Assembly (NCBI RefSeq): GCF_024612015.1
Contig: NZ_CP102512.1
Span: forward strand, 10,292,001-10,356,000
DNA: 64,000 nt
Reading direction: 5' to 3'
Source: Streptomyces sp. CA-210063
GTDB lineage: Bacteria > Actinomycetota > Actinomycetes > Streptomycetales > Streptomycetaceae
Shown here: positions 16,815 to 25,009 of the stretch, in pieces
Layout: each line of letters starts with the position of its first letter
How positions within the stretch are numbered: the first letter of the stretch is position 1
The notes under the pieces: generated by a model
Databases searched by the model: none
Told to the model about the DNA's origin: nothing
What the model saw: the letters and a program-made list of their open reading frames with translations, nothing else
Translations under genes and position numbers: made by a program

Positions 16815-17170
16815 ACGCCCGGCTCCCCGCCCGCATGCGCGGGCAGGTGGCTCACCACGAGAGCGGCGGCCTCCGCGGGGGTCGCGCACTCGCCGAGGAG
16901 ATCGGTGTAGCGGGAGGAGTAGACCTGGTACGGCGGCCCGCCGTACAGGATGAACGGTGCCTCGTCGTGGTCCGAGTCGGGCCACGGCGGGGCGCTGCGC
17001 AAGAAGTGCAGCGTGCCGTGGGTGGGGAACGGGTAGAGGGCGCGCAGGCTTGGCTCGGCGTATGCGGCCTCGACGACGACGGGCAGCGCGTCGTGCGTGG
17101 CGCCCCGCGTCCCGGGCCTGCGTTCCAGGAGCCAGTGCCAGGCCGTCGCGATGTCAGGGGCTTCGGACAT
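16811..17170 (-). CDS. DUF6193-like protein
   Basis: A 119-residue protein. The pattern VVEAAYAEPSLRALYPFPTH, GTLHFL and a closing TPAEAAALVVSHLPAHAGG resembles DUF6193, a Streptomyces family of unknown role sometimes labelled natural-product associated. GGAGG nine bases upstream picks the ATG at 17170; a longer frame further upstream lacks a start signal. The stop overlaps that of terC in opposite orientation. Confidence 0.65.
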   Translation of the reverse strand: MSEAPDIATAWHWLLERRPGTRGATHDALPVVVEAAYAEPSLRALYPFPTHGTLHFLRSAPPWPDSDHDEAPFILYGGPPYQVYSSRYTDLLGECATPAEAAALVVSHLPAHAGGEPGV

Positions 17171-17247
17171 GAGCGTCATCCTCCGGGTTCCCGGGATCGG
17201 CCACAAGTGATCACTCGGAGGCCGACCGGGATTGCTTCGGCGGCGTC

Positions 17248-18168
17248 TCAGGTGCTCGCCTCGCTGATCACCCGCGTGATCTCCCGCGCGATCCGAGTGA
17301 TGCCCGGCGAGAGCACCGGGCACGGCTTCGGCTTCGACGTCGTCGGGGCCAGGCAGAAGTGGAGATAGTCCTTGTCGTGGTGGAGGGCCGTGCGGTCCTG
17401 GCCCGGCCGGGTGCAGTAGCCGTCGTGCTCGCGTTCGTACGCGGTGCACGGCAGGTACTGGGTCCAGGTGTAGCGGTCGGAGGCGGGGCTCACGGCCCTG
17501 CCGGCGTCGGCGACGAGGTCACCGGAGGCCCTGGCCTGCTTCTCGTACAGGGCGTTCACCCGGCGGACCCGGTCCGGGGTGATCGGGTCCGGGCCCTGGA
17601 GCACCCACACGATCTTCGGCCGGTGCGTGCCGCCCGCGTTCGCGATCTGCTCGGTGAGCTGTTCGGCGGCGGCCGTGTACCGCTCGAAGTACTTCGCGCG
17701 GGCCTTGTCGTAGGTGATCCCGCCCATGCACGGCGTGTAGTCCCACGCGTTGCCCCAGAACTGAAGCACGACGTAGTCCGGGCTCAGCCGGCGCACCAGC
17801 GCGGCCGCCTTGTCCTTCGTCGGGACGAGCGACCGGTCGGCGGTGCCCTCCAGGTAGTCGCACAGGGTGGTGCCCGAGTACGGGGCGCTCGTGTAACGGG
17901 CGTCGAGGTCGTCCTGCAGTAACTCGCCGAGGACCTTCTGGTTCTCCATGGCGAGCGAGTCCCCGAGATAGAGCACCTTGGGCGCCGGCTTCGGCGCGCC
18001 GGCGTCGGGGGACGCGGTGGCGGCCCGCTGACGCGTGGTCGGGGACGGGTCCGGTGCCGCGGCCGACGGTGGTGCCTCCTCGGGCGCCGACTCCGGGTCC
18101 CCGCACGCGCCGAGCAACAGCGCGGCGAGCACCGCCCCCGCCACTCCCACGATCCACGGCTTGCGCAT
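17248..18168 (-). CDS. SGNH/GDSL-type hydrolase lipoprotein
   Basis: A 306-residue exported protein. The N-terminus MRKPWIVGVAGAVLAALLLG ends in a lipobox (LLLGAC), so it is likely membrane-anchored outside the cell. A Pro/Ala/Thr linker follows. Block I of the SGNH fold, VLYLGDSLAMENQ, holds the Ser. The block III-like stretch FWGNAWDYTPC carries the Asn, and the C-terminal KDYLHFCL gives the Asp and His. Several cysteines outside the lipobox may form disulphides. It probably removes acyl groups from sugars, lipids or wall polymers; the substrate is not assignable. A GGGAG site precedes the ATG at 18168. Confidence 0.82.
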   Translation of the reverse strand: MRKPWIVGVAGAVLAALLLGACGDPESAPEEAPPSAAAPDPSPTTRQRAATASPDAGAPKPAPKVLYLGDSLAMENQKVLGELLQDDLDARYTSAPYSGTTLCDYLEGTADRSLVPTKDKAAALVRRLSPDYVVLQFWGNAWDYTPCMGGITYDKARAKYFERYTAAAEQLTEQIANAGGTHRPKIVWVLQGPDPITPDRVRRVNALYEKQARASGDLVADAGRAVSPASDRYTWTQYLPCTAYEREHDGYCTRPGQDRTALHHDKDYLHFCLAPTTSKPKPCPVLSPGITRIAREITRVISEAST

Positions 18169-18291
18169 ACGGCGACTCCCGCCCCGGCCATCGAAACGGT
18201 TCCCCAGGCAAGCACAGCCGGGGGCCGGGGGGAAGACCCGTGTCGGCCACGAGGGCGCCCGGCCCCGCCGGACGCCCCGCACGCGGTCAGG

Positions 18292-18969
18292 TCACGGCGT
18301 CATACCGCCGGAGCACGCGGCCCCCGGCTCCGGCGTCTGCTCGCCCTGCACATACTTGTCGAGGAACTTCTGGACCTTCGGGTCGGACGCCTTGTCCACC
18401 TTCAGCTGGTGCTCCCACGCGCTCAGCACGATCGGCGAGGACTGGTCCTCGTACGGGCTCATGAAGGTGTACGTCGTGTTGGTCACGAGCTTGCTCAGCG
18501 ACTCGACGTCGGCCTTGGCCGCCTTGTCGTTGTACGTGATCCAGACGGCGCCGTGCTCCAGCGCGTGCACGGCGTTCTCGTTCGGCACGGCCTTGGTGTA
18601 CACCTGCTTGTCGCAGTTGACCCACACCTGGTTGTGGTCGCCGCCGACCGGCGGGCTCATCTTGTAGTCGACCGTCTCGGCGACATGGTTCTGACTGAGC
18701 TTCGACCAGCTCTTCACGCCGTCGATCGGGGCGGCCTTCGCCTCCTCCTTCTCCTGGGCGGAGCCGATCAGGTACCAGCCGCCGCCGACGAGCCCGGCGA
18801 GGATCACGCCGGTGACGCCCAGCGTGATCAGGCGCATACGCCGCTCACGGGCCTGCTCGGCCTTGCGTATCGCCTCGACGCGGGCGCGCCGCTCCGCCTC
18901 TCTGGCCTTCGGGCTGTTGCTCCTGCCCTTCGGTCCGCTGTTCTTTGCCTTGGACTTGGATGAAGCCAT
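18292..18969 (-). CDS. DUF3105 domain membrane-anchored protein
   Basis: A 225-residue protein: a highly basic N-terminal ~50 residues (KSKAKNSGPKGRSNSPKAR), one transmembrane helix (LITLGVTGVILAGLVGGGWYLI), then the extracytoplasmic DUF3105 domain. That domain has the typical phrases YKMSPPVGGDHNQVWVNCD and NAVHALEHGAVWITYN. The conserved histidines and cysteine look metal-ligand-like; family function is not established. It lies downstream of the small Cys/His-rich membrane protein at 19056-19475 on the same strand, and the two may be co-transcribed. Confidence 0.85.
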   Translation of the reverse strand: MASSKSKAKNSGPKGRSNSPKAREAERRARVEAIRKAEQARERRMRLITLGVTGVILAGLVGGGWYLIGSAQEKEEAKAAPIDGVKSWSKLSQNHVAETVDYKMSPPVGGDHNQVWVNCDKQVYTKAVPNENAVHALEHGAVWITYNDKAAKADVESLSKLVTNTTYTFMSPYEDQSSPIVLSAWEHQLKVDKASDPKVQKFLDKYVQGEQTPEPGAACSGGMTP

Positions 18970-19055
18970 GGGGATCGTCCTTCTCCCCGCCGTGCCGCAC
19001 GGGCAGGGCGGTCCTGCGAGTCGTCTTGGGTCTGTCACGCGGGGCCGGGGCCGGC

Positions 19056-19475
19056 CTAGACGCGGAGCAACTGCAGTTCGTGGAGATCGGGAGGGCGGGC
19101 CCGCCCCGGCTCCCCGGAGCCGTCGGACGCGACCAGGGCAGGAGCCGTCGCGGGCTGCCAGGGCGCGGCGGTGTGGTCCGCGCCGGGCAACGGCACCTGG
19201 CCGAGAACCGCTCGCGGGTCGGAGGAGTGGCAGCCGTGCCGACCCGGACCGTGCTCGCAGGGGTCACCCTCCACATGGCCCGCCCGCGCGGCGACCGACC
19301 GCTCCTCCACCGGCGCCGACACCGAATGCGGACGCTGCTGCGGACCGTCACCGGGAGGCGAGCCCGCGCAGAACAACACGAACGTGGTCAGGGCCAACGA
19401 GACCACGAGCACCAGGCGCGCCGACCGGCTCCGGGCGCACGGCATCGCCGTACGTCTGAAGGGCCGGCCGGACAT
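19056..19475 (-). CDS. Small Cys/His-containing membrane-anchored hypothetical protein
   Basis: A 139-residue protein starting MSGRPFRRTAMPCARSRSAR, then one hydrophobic helix (LVLVVSLALTTFVLFCAG) and an exported tail. The tail has several His and Cys residues (EGDPCEHGPGRHGCHSS) and ends PPDLHELQLLRV. I do not recognise a named family with confidence; the closing PPDL-xx-L-xx-LR resembles short Streptomyces proteins of the DUF6153 type. The His/Cys content and the DUF3105 neighbour suggest a metal-related surface role, which is speculative. A rare AT-rich 14-mer lies 44 bp upstream. Confidence 0.6.
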   Translation of the reverse strand: MSGRPFRRTAMPCARSRSARLVLVVSLALTTFVLFCAGSPPGDGPQQRPHSVSAPVEERSVAARAGHVEGDPCEHGPGRHGCHSSDPRAVLGQVPLPGADHTAAPWQPATAPALVASDGSGEPGRARPPDLHELQLLRV

Positions 19476-19518
19476 GGATCCACCTGACGAGTCGAGGCGA
19501 ACGGAGGTGCGAGCGCCG

Positions 19519-19532
19519 CTGAAATTATCAGA
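19519..19532 (-). promoter_or_regulatory. AT-rich 14-mer TCTGATAATTTCAG upstream of the small membrane protein
   Basis: On the minus strand this reads TCTGATAATTTCAG, 44-57 bp before the start at 19475. The identical 14-mer, also reading toward its downstream gene, occurs at 44309-44322 upstream of the XRE regulator. In DNA of this composition a chance exact match is unlikely. Confidence 0.5.
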
Positions 19533-19671
19533 CGACGCACAGCAGTGGTCCCGCCTCATGGATGTCGTGCTGGTTTCACGTGGTCTGTCCGGTTCGGCGC
19601 GCGTCCGGGGCAGCTCCTGGCTAGCGTGAGAGCCGGGGAAACCACCTGTCGAACCGAGGAGAGTGGCAGTC

Positions 19672-20481
19672 ATGGCCGCACATCCCGAGGGAACGCCCTG
19701 CTGGGCCGACGCGATGTTCAGCGACGTCGAGGGGGCGAAGAATTTCTACGGCGACGTACTGGGCTGGACGTTCGGCGAGGCGTCCTCCGAGTACGGCAAC
19801 TACACACAGGCGTACGCGGACGGCAAGGCGGTGGCCGCCGTCGTCCCGCCGATGCCCGGGCAGGAGGGGCAGTCCGCCTGGTGCCTGTACTTCGCCTCGC
19901 CCGACGTGAACGCCACCGCGACGAAGATCCGTGACAACGGTGGCGAACTGCTGATGGAACCCATGCAGGTCGGGGACTTCGGGTCCATGCTGCTGGCCCG
20001 CTCCCCGGACGGTGTCGTCTTCGGCGTCTGGCAGGCCGGCGTCCACGAGGGCTTCGAGGCCATGGGGGTGCCCGGCGCGTACGTCTGGGCCGAGATCTTC
20101 ACGCGCGAGCCCGAGAAGTCCGACGCGTTCTTCCCCGCCGTCTTCCCGTACCGGGTCAAGCAGATGGAGGACCCCGAGAACCCCCACATGGACTTCCGGG
20201 TCTTCGACCTCGGGGCGAACCCGCTTCTCGGCCGGATGCAGATGACCGAGAAGGACTTCCCGCCCGAGGTGCCGTCGTACATCAACGTGTACTTCACCGT
20301 CGCCGACTGCGACGACGCGGTCGCCAAGGCCACCAAGCTGGGCGGCATCCTGCGCTTCGGCCCGATGGACACCCCCTTCGGCCGCTTCGCGGCGCTCAGC
20401 GATCCGCAGGGCGCGTCGTTCTCGGTCATCGACGTCACCAACACGCAGGGCGAGATGCCGGCGCTCACGGACGTGGACTGA
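19672..20481 (+). CDS. Two-domain VOC-family protein
   Basis: A 269-residue protein made of two glyoxalase-like repeats. The first is residues ~8-125 (PCWADAMFSDVEGAKNFYGD to RSPDGVVFGVWQ). The second is ~135-262 (YVWAEIFTREPEKSDAFFPA to SDPQGASFSVID). Each half has the beta-alpha-beta-beta-beta pattern. Relatives are annotated as hydroxylases or bleomycin-resistance-like, but substrates are unknown. GAGGAG nine bases upstream selects the ATG at 19672 over a closer GTG. Confidence 0.85.
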   Translation: MAAHPEGTPCWADAMFSDVEGAKNFYGDVLGWTFGEASSEYGNYTQAYADGKAVAAVVPPMPGQEGQSAWCLYFASPDVNATATKIRDNGGELLMEPMQVGDFGSMLLARSPDGVVFGVWQAGVHEGFEAMGVPGAYVWAEIFTREPEKSDAFFPAVFPYRVKQMEDPENPHMDFRVFDLGANPLLGRMQMTEKDFPPEVPSYINVYFTVADCDDAVAKATKLGGILRFGPMDTPFGRFAALSDPQGASFSVIDVTNTQGEMPALTDVD

Positions 20482-20557
20482 GGGGACGCAGAGGTGTGAG
20501 CGGGGGTGTGGAACCCGTGGACGGTCCCACACCGCCGCGCATGGCATGATCGAGGCC

Positions 20558-21283
20558 ATGCCGGAACGTGTTGTGGCCGCCTGTGACGGAGCCTCCAAGG
20601 GAAACCCCGGACCAGCGGGCTGGGCCTGGGTGGTCGCCGAGGACGACGAGATCCCTTCGCGCTGGGAGGCCGGCCCGCTGGGCAGGGCCACCAACAACAT
20701 CGCCGAACTCACCGCCCTGGAGCGGCTGTTGGCGGCCACCGACCCGGCCGTGCCGATCGAGATCCGGATGGACTCCCAGTACGCGATGAAGGCGGTCACC
20801 ACCTGGCTGCCCGGCTGGAAGCGCAACGGCTGGCGCACGGCCGCCGGCAAGCCGGTCGCCAACCAGGAACTCGTGGTCCGTATCGACGAGTTGCTCGCCG
20901 GCCGTTCCGTGGAGTTCCGCTACGTCCCCGCCCACCAGGTCGACGGCGACCGCCTGAACGACTTCGCCGACCGCGCGGCGAGCCAGGCGGCCACCGTCCA
21001 GGAGCCCGCCGGCACCGAGCTGGGCTCCCCCGAGCCGCCGGCCGCGCCCGACACGGTTCCGGCCCGCCGCGCCACGGCGAAGAAGCCCGGGAAGCCGGGG
21101 AAGTCGGGCAGGCCCGGCGCCCGGAACGGCTCGTCCGCATCCTCGTCCCGCACCATCAAGGCGAAGTTCCCCGGCCGCTGCCTGTGCGGCCGCCCCTACG
21201 CCGCGGGCGAGCCCATCGCCAAGAACGACCAGGGCTGGGGCCACCCGGAGTGCCGTACGGCGGAGACCACCGGAGCCCAGTAG
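20558..21283 (+). CDS. Ribonuclease HI-type protein with C-terminal Cys/His module
   Basis: A 241-residue protein. The N-terminal ~140 residues are an RNase H fold with the acidic residues in place: Asp10 (ACDGASKGNPGPAGW), Glu50 (NNIAELTALE), Asp72 (RMDSQYAM) and Asp135 after VPAHQVDGDRLN. This fits cleavage of RNA in RNA-DNA hybrids. A Lys/Pro/Gly-rich linker (~160-200) leads to a tail with CLCGRPYAAGEPIAKND and HPEC, a Cys-x-Cys...His-x-x-Cys set that could bind zinc and nucleic acid. Standard RNase HI enzymes end before this tail. It is a single gene, convergent with the SRPBCC gene. Confidence 0.88.
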   Translation: MPERVVAACDGASKGNPGPAGWAWVVAEDDEIPSRWEAGPLGRATNNIAELTALERLLAATDPAVPIEIRMDSQYAMKAVTTWLPGWKRNGWRTAAGKPVANQELVVRIDELLAGRSVEFRYVPAHQVDGDRLNDFADRAASQAATVQEPAGTELGSPEPPAAPDTVPARRATAKKPGKPGKSGRPGARNGSSASSSRTIKAKFPGRCLCGRPYAAGEPIAKNDQGWGHPECRTAETTGAQ

Positions 21284-21316
21284 TACGGGACGACCGGGAC
21301 GGGAGAGGCGTGGGCG

Positions 21317-21769
21317 TCACACGACGGCGCCGCGCCACTCGCCGGTCTCCCGGCCGCGCTCCTCGATGAACTCCTTGAAGCGCTTCAGGTCACCCTTGGT
21401 CTGCCGCTTCACGACGCCCAGCGTGTCGGCCACCTTGTCGGTGACACCCTCGGGCTGGAAGTCCATCTGCAGCATCACCTTCGTGCGCCCCTGGGCGAGA
21501 TGGTGGAAGGTGACGACGCCGGCCTGCCGGGCCTCACCCGCGACGGTCGTCCACGCGACCCGCTCGTCCGGGATCTGCTCGGTGATCTCCGCGTCGAACT
21601 CCCGGTGCACGCCGTCCACCTTGGTCACCCAGTGCGTGAGCGTGTCCGAACGCTGCTCGATCCGCTCGACGCCGCTCATGAACTCGGGGAACGTCTCGAA
21701 CTGCGTCCACTGGTTGTAGGCGGTCCGCACGGGGACCTGGACCTCGATGGACTCCTCGATCTGCGTCAT
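21317..21769 (-). CDS. SRPBCC-family protein (polyketide cyclase/dehydrase fold)
   Basis: A 150-residue START-like domain protein: MTQIEESIEVQVPVRTAYNQ, WTQFETFPEFMSGVERIEQ, then the ligand-cavity strands and a C-terminal helix (LKRFKEFIEERGRETGEW). Such proteins bind small hydrophobic ligands; several Streptomyces paralogues lack known function. GGAGGCGACCG precedes the ATG at 21769. The frame is open further upstream, but that part is the tyrosinase relic, not an N-terminal extension. Confidence 0.85.
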   Translation of the reverse strand: MTQIEESIEVQVPVRTAYNQWTQFETFPEFMSGVERIEQRSDTLTHWVTKVDGVHREFDAEITEQIPDERVAWTTVAGEARQAGVVTFHHLAQGRTKVMLQMDFQPEGVTDKVADTLGVVKRQTKGDLKRFKEFIEERGRETGEWRGAVV

Positions 21770-21775
21770 CGGTCG

Positions 21776-22143
21776 CCTCCTCACATCGCTTGCGTCGCGG
21801 TCGCGACCGATCACCTCGGCCGCGTCCGACGCGGGTACCCAAGTCCCCCGCCGATCAACGTGCGCATACGGGGACGCCGGGCGCAGGAGTCGCCAGTCGG
21901 CCCACAACTCGTCGACGAACACGTGATGGAGCCAGAAGTCCGGGTCGTTGGGGAAGACCCCGGTGCCCATCTGCCCGCCCACCCGGACATGCACCCTCGT
22001 GGACATCGCGAGCACGGAATCCACCTCGGCCCGCCGTGACTGACGTGGCCGTCGTGGGCGGCCGCGGCGGTGAGCGGGGCACCGGCGGTCACGGCCGCCG
22101 CGACCGCGGCTCCGAGCGCGTGGCGGCGGGTGATGTCGGACAT
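21776..22143 (-). pseudogene. Tyrosinase relic (Tat-type signal plus CuB segment, frameshifted and internally deleted)
   Basis: The start MSDITRRHALGAAVAAAVTA has a twin-arginine-like signal. The frame is lost soon after HGGPRW. In another frame the text resumes as VHVRVGGQMGTGVFPNDPDF and then WLHHVFVDELWADW, the copper-B site of tyrosinases. Almost the whole catalytic domain between (copper-A and surroundings) is missing in fewer than 30 residues of spacing. It is therefore a decayed gene; the nearby SRPBCC frame merely continues through it. Confidence 0.75.
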
Positions 22144-22285
22144 GCGGATCGCCGATGACCTTGCTGCGTCGGCGTGAAGCGAGCGGCCGGGGTCACGCGG
22201 ACAAAGTGGCGCGAAGCCGCACCGCTCTCGCGCTGCTACTCTTCGTGGTCAATTGATCGCTTTGCGCAGCGAAATGGGAGTGTGC

Positions 22286-23518
22286 GTGAAGATCGCGTGC
22301 GTCGGCGGAGGACCCGCAAGCCTGTACTTCTCGATCCTGATGAAGCGGCAGGACCCGTCCCACGACATCACCGTCCATGAACGGAACCCGGCCGGATCGA
22401 CGTACGGCTGGGGCGTGACCTACTGGTCCGAGCTCCTGGACAAGCTCCGCGAGAAGGACCCCGAGACGGCCCTCGCCATCAGCGAGAACTCCGTCACCTG
22501 GAACAGCGGGGTTGCTCACGTCCGCGACCGTACGACGGTCCAGCCCGGCGACGACGGCTTCGGCATCGGCCGGCGCCGCCTGCTCGAACTGCTCGCCGAA
22601 CGGGCCCGGGCCCTCGGCGTACGCGTGGAGTACGAGCACGAGATCACCGCCGACGCCCTGCCGGACGCCGACCTCGTCGTCGCGGGCGACGGCGTCAACA
22701 GCACGGTGCGCGAGCGGTACGCCGGCCGCTTCGGCAGCGACATCGCACGCGGCCGCAACGCCTACATCTGGCTCGGCACCACCAAGGTCCACGACGCCTT
22801 CACCTTCTCCTTCCAGGAGACCGACCACGGCTGGATCTGGGCCTACGCCTACCCGTTCAGCCACGAGCAGAGCACCTGTGTCATCGAGTGCTCCCCGAAG
22901 ACGCTGAGCGGCCTGGGCCTGGACCGTCTGGGCGAGGCGGACGGGCTGGCCCTGCTGGAGAAGCTCTTCGCCGACATCCTGGACGGCCATCCGCTCCTGG
23001 GCCGGGCCCAGGACGACGGCACCGCCCGGTGGCTCAACTTCCGCACCCTGACCAACCGTGCCTGGCACCACGGCAACGTCGTCCTGCTCGGCGACGCCGC
23101 CCACACCACGCACTACTCCATCGGCGCCGGCACCACCCTCGCCCTGGAGGACGCGATCTGTCTGGCCGAAGCCCTCGCCGCCCACCCGGAGACGGAGGCC
23201 GCGCTCGCCGCGTACGAGCGGCGCCGCAAGTCCGAGCTCCTGCGGCTGCAGAGCGCGGCCCGCTACAGCGCGCAGTGGTACGAGAACATCCAGCGCTACA
23301 TCGAGCTCCCCCCGGAGCAGATGTTCGCCCTCCTCGGCCAGCGGCACTCCCCGCTGCTGCCGTACGTGCCGCCGCAGCTCTACTACCGCCTCGACCGCGC
23401 CGCGAGCCGTCTGGAAGCCCTGCGCCGCCTCAAACGGTGGCTGGGCCCGAAGCTGGCGCGGACGTCGCAGTCGCGGGCCCTCGCCGGCCGGAAGCAGCCC
23501 GCCTCGGGGCGTCCCTAG
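22286..23518 (+). CDS. FAD-dependent aromatic monooxygenase (salicylyl-CoA 5-hydroxylase N-domain-like)
   Basis: About 410 residues of a class A flavoprotein monooxygenase. The FAD-binding motif is CVGGGPASLYFSILMKRQDP, the DG motif LVVAGDGVNSTVRERYAGRF and the GD motif NVVLLGDAAHTTHYSIGAG. The overall pattern, including HGWIWAYAYPFSHEQSTC, resembles the hydroxylase half of bifunctional salicylyl-CoA 5-hydroxylase/reductase proteins and indole-pathway hydroxylases. The usual reductase half is absent. GGGAG six bases upstream favours the GTG at 22286; an ATG at 22274 and others are in frame. The substrate is not assignable. It shares a CTAG stop with convergent alkB. Confidence 0.82.
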   Translation: MKIACVGGGPASLYFSILMKRQDPSHDITVHERNPAGSTYGWGVTYWSELLDKLREKDPETALAISENSVTWNSGVAHVRDRTTVQPGDDGFGIGRRRLLELLAERARALGVRVEYEHEITADALPDADLVVAGDGVNSTVRERYAGRFGSDIARGRNAYIWLGTTKVHDAFTFSFQETDHGWIWAYAYPFSHEQSTCVIECSPKTLSGLGLDRLGEADGLALLEKLFADILDGHPLLGRAQDDGTARWLNFRTLTNRAWHHGNVVLLGDAAHTTHYSIGAGTTLALEDAICLAEALAAHPETEAALAAYERRRKSELLRLQSAARYSAQWYENIQRYIELPPEQMFALLGQRHSPLLPYVPPQLYYRLDRAASRLEALRRLKRWLGPKLARTSQSRALAGRKQPASGRP

Positions 23519-24141
23519 CGCACGCCCTGCGGGCGGAACTGGACGCTGATGCGCGGCCCCACCGCCCGCGTCGACTTGGGTACCGCGTGGTCCCAGGTGC
23601 GCTGGCAGGAGCCGCCCATCACGATCAGATCGCCGTGGCCGAGTGGGAACCGCAGGGTCTCCCCGCCGCCGTGCGGACGCAGGGCCAGATCGCGGGGGTC
23701 GCCCACGGACAGGATGGCCACCATCGTGTCCTCCCGGGCGCCCCGCCCGATCCGGTCGCCGTGCCAGGCCACACTGTCCCGGCCGTCGCGGTAGTAGCAC
23801 AGGCCCGCCGTGGCGAAGGGTTCGCCCAGCTCGGTGGCGTAGTGGTCGGAGAGCGCCTCGCGGGCCTCGTCCAGGACGGAGTGCGGGAGGGTGTCCTCGG
23901 CGCCGTAGAAGGCGAGCAGCCGGGGTACGTCCACGACCTGCTCGTACATGTGCCGGCGTTCCGCCTTCCAGGGCACGTCCTCGGCGAGCCGCGTGAACAG
24001 CGCGTCGGCCCCGCCGAGCCACCCGGGCAGCAGATCGACCCAGGCCCCGGCACCCAGCTCACGCCGGCGCAGCCCGTCGAGGGGGCCGAGGCGAAGGTCG
24101 TCGGACTGGTCGAAGAGGGAGCCCTGGAGGTGCATGGCCAT
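23515..24141 (-). CDS. AlkB-like Fe(II)/2-oxoglutarate dioxygenase
   Basis: A 208-residue dioxygenase. Iron ligands are visible as His-x-Asp in DSVAWHGDRIG and the distal His in RTWDHAVPK. The 2-oxoglutarate arginine lies in GPRISVQFRPQG, and the substrate-side YYRDGRDS segment is normal. AlkB proteins remove alkyl groups from damaged nucleic acid bases by oxidative demethylation. The length fits bacterial AlkB. The start is ATG 24141 or 24135. The 3' end overlaps the monooxygenase stop. Confidence 0.88.
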   Translation of the reverse strand: MAMHLQGSLFDQSDDLRLGPLDGLRRRELGAGAWVDLLPGWLGGADALFTRLAEDVPWKAERRHMYEQVVDVPRLLAFYGAEDTLPHSVLDEAREALSDHYATELGEPFATAGLCYYRDGRDSVAWHGDRIGRGAREDTMVAILSVGDPRDLALRPHGGGETLRFPLGHGDLIVMGGSCQRTWDHAVPKSTRAVGPRISVQFRPQGVR

Positions 24142-24230
24142 ACATGCAGCGTACTTCAGATTCGAAAGCACGTTCGGATGTGCTTGTCGGTGGTCCGTCG
24201 GCGGCCCAGGCTCCCTCGTCGCCCGCTTTC

Positions 24231-24908
24231 TCAGTGCTGCTGCGCCTTCTGCGGAGTCAGCTCGCTCGGCCGTACGACCACGAACCCCTCGCCCTCCAGC
24301 TTCAGCTGCACCGCCTCCCCGGAGCCACCGCGGATCATGGAGCCGAAGGACTGCGACCGGTGCAGCGAGGTGTTGAGGTGGGCGCTCCAGCCCACGACGG
24401 CGTCCGTGTCGACGAACACCGGCAGCTGGGGCGAGACCGGGATGACCAGAGGGTTGCCGTCGCAGACGAGACCGAGGTTCCCCTGCCCGGTGAAGACGCT
24501 GTTGAACAGGCCGCCGCCGGTCATGCCGGCGCCCTTCACGGTCTTGATCTCGTACGACAGCGAGGCGTCGAAGCAGAGCACGTTGCGGCCGTTGACGGTG
24601 AACACGTCGCCCGGCTCGATCTCGACGATGAAGCAGTTCTGCGCCTCGTGCGCGAACCAGGCCTCGCCCTGGCCGCGCACCGCCATCAGCGGCAGACCCT
24701 CCCCGGTGACCGCGCGCTTGAGCATGCCGCCCACGCCCTGGCCCTTGCGTTCGAACTGCAGGTTCCCGCGATAGGCGATCATCGCACCCTGCCGGGCGAG
24801 CATCTCGCCGTTGACGGCGTACTTGATCGACTTGGCGTTCTGCACGCTCATCCCCGGCGCGTACGCCGACTGGACCATGTTCTCGTTCGAGAAAAGATCG
24901 CTCTTCAT
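24231..24908 (-). CDS. AIM24-family protein
   Basis: A 225-residue beta-rich protein of the AIM24 (TIGR00266-like) family. It opens MKSDLFSNENMVQSAYAPGM, with AKSIKYAVNGEMLARQGAMI, the glycine-rich turn GAGMTGGGLFNSVFTGQGN and VFVDTDAVVGWSAHLNTSLH. Bacterial members are of unknown function, and S. coelicolor-type genomes carry several paralogues. No signal peptide is seen. It is transcribed toward alkB, with an ~90-bp gap. Confidence 0.88.
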   Translation of the reverse strand: MKSDLFSNENMVQSAYAPGMSVQNAKSIKYAVNGEMLARQGAMIAYRGNLQFERKGQGVGGMLKRAVTGEGLPLMAVRGQGEAWFAHEAQNCFIVEIEPGDVFTVNGRNVLCFDASLSYEIKTVKGAGMTGGGLFNSVFTGQGNLGLVCDGNPLVIPVSPQLPVFVDTDAVVGWSAHLNTSLHRSQSFGSMIRGGSGEAVQLKLEGEGFVVVRPSELTPQKAQQH

Positions 24909-25009
24909 ACGGGCATGCTGTCCCGGAGTGCCCGATTCCGCCAAGCGACGCGCGCGGTAGGTGAATTGAGGCGCCTGACAACGTCCTGATCGGAATGGTA
25001 AAAGCGGAC

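Noticed and set aside
21317..22024. A longer SRPBCC protein fused to a tyrosinase-like N-terminus
   Set aside because: The frame is open by chance through the relic; a good ribosome site precedes the internal ATG at 21769, and the upstream part is a broken copper-B fragment.
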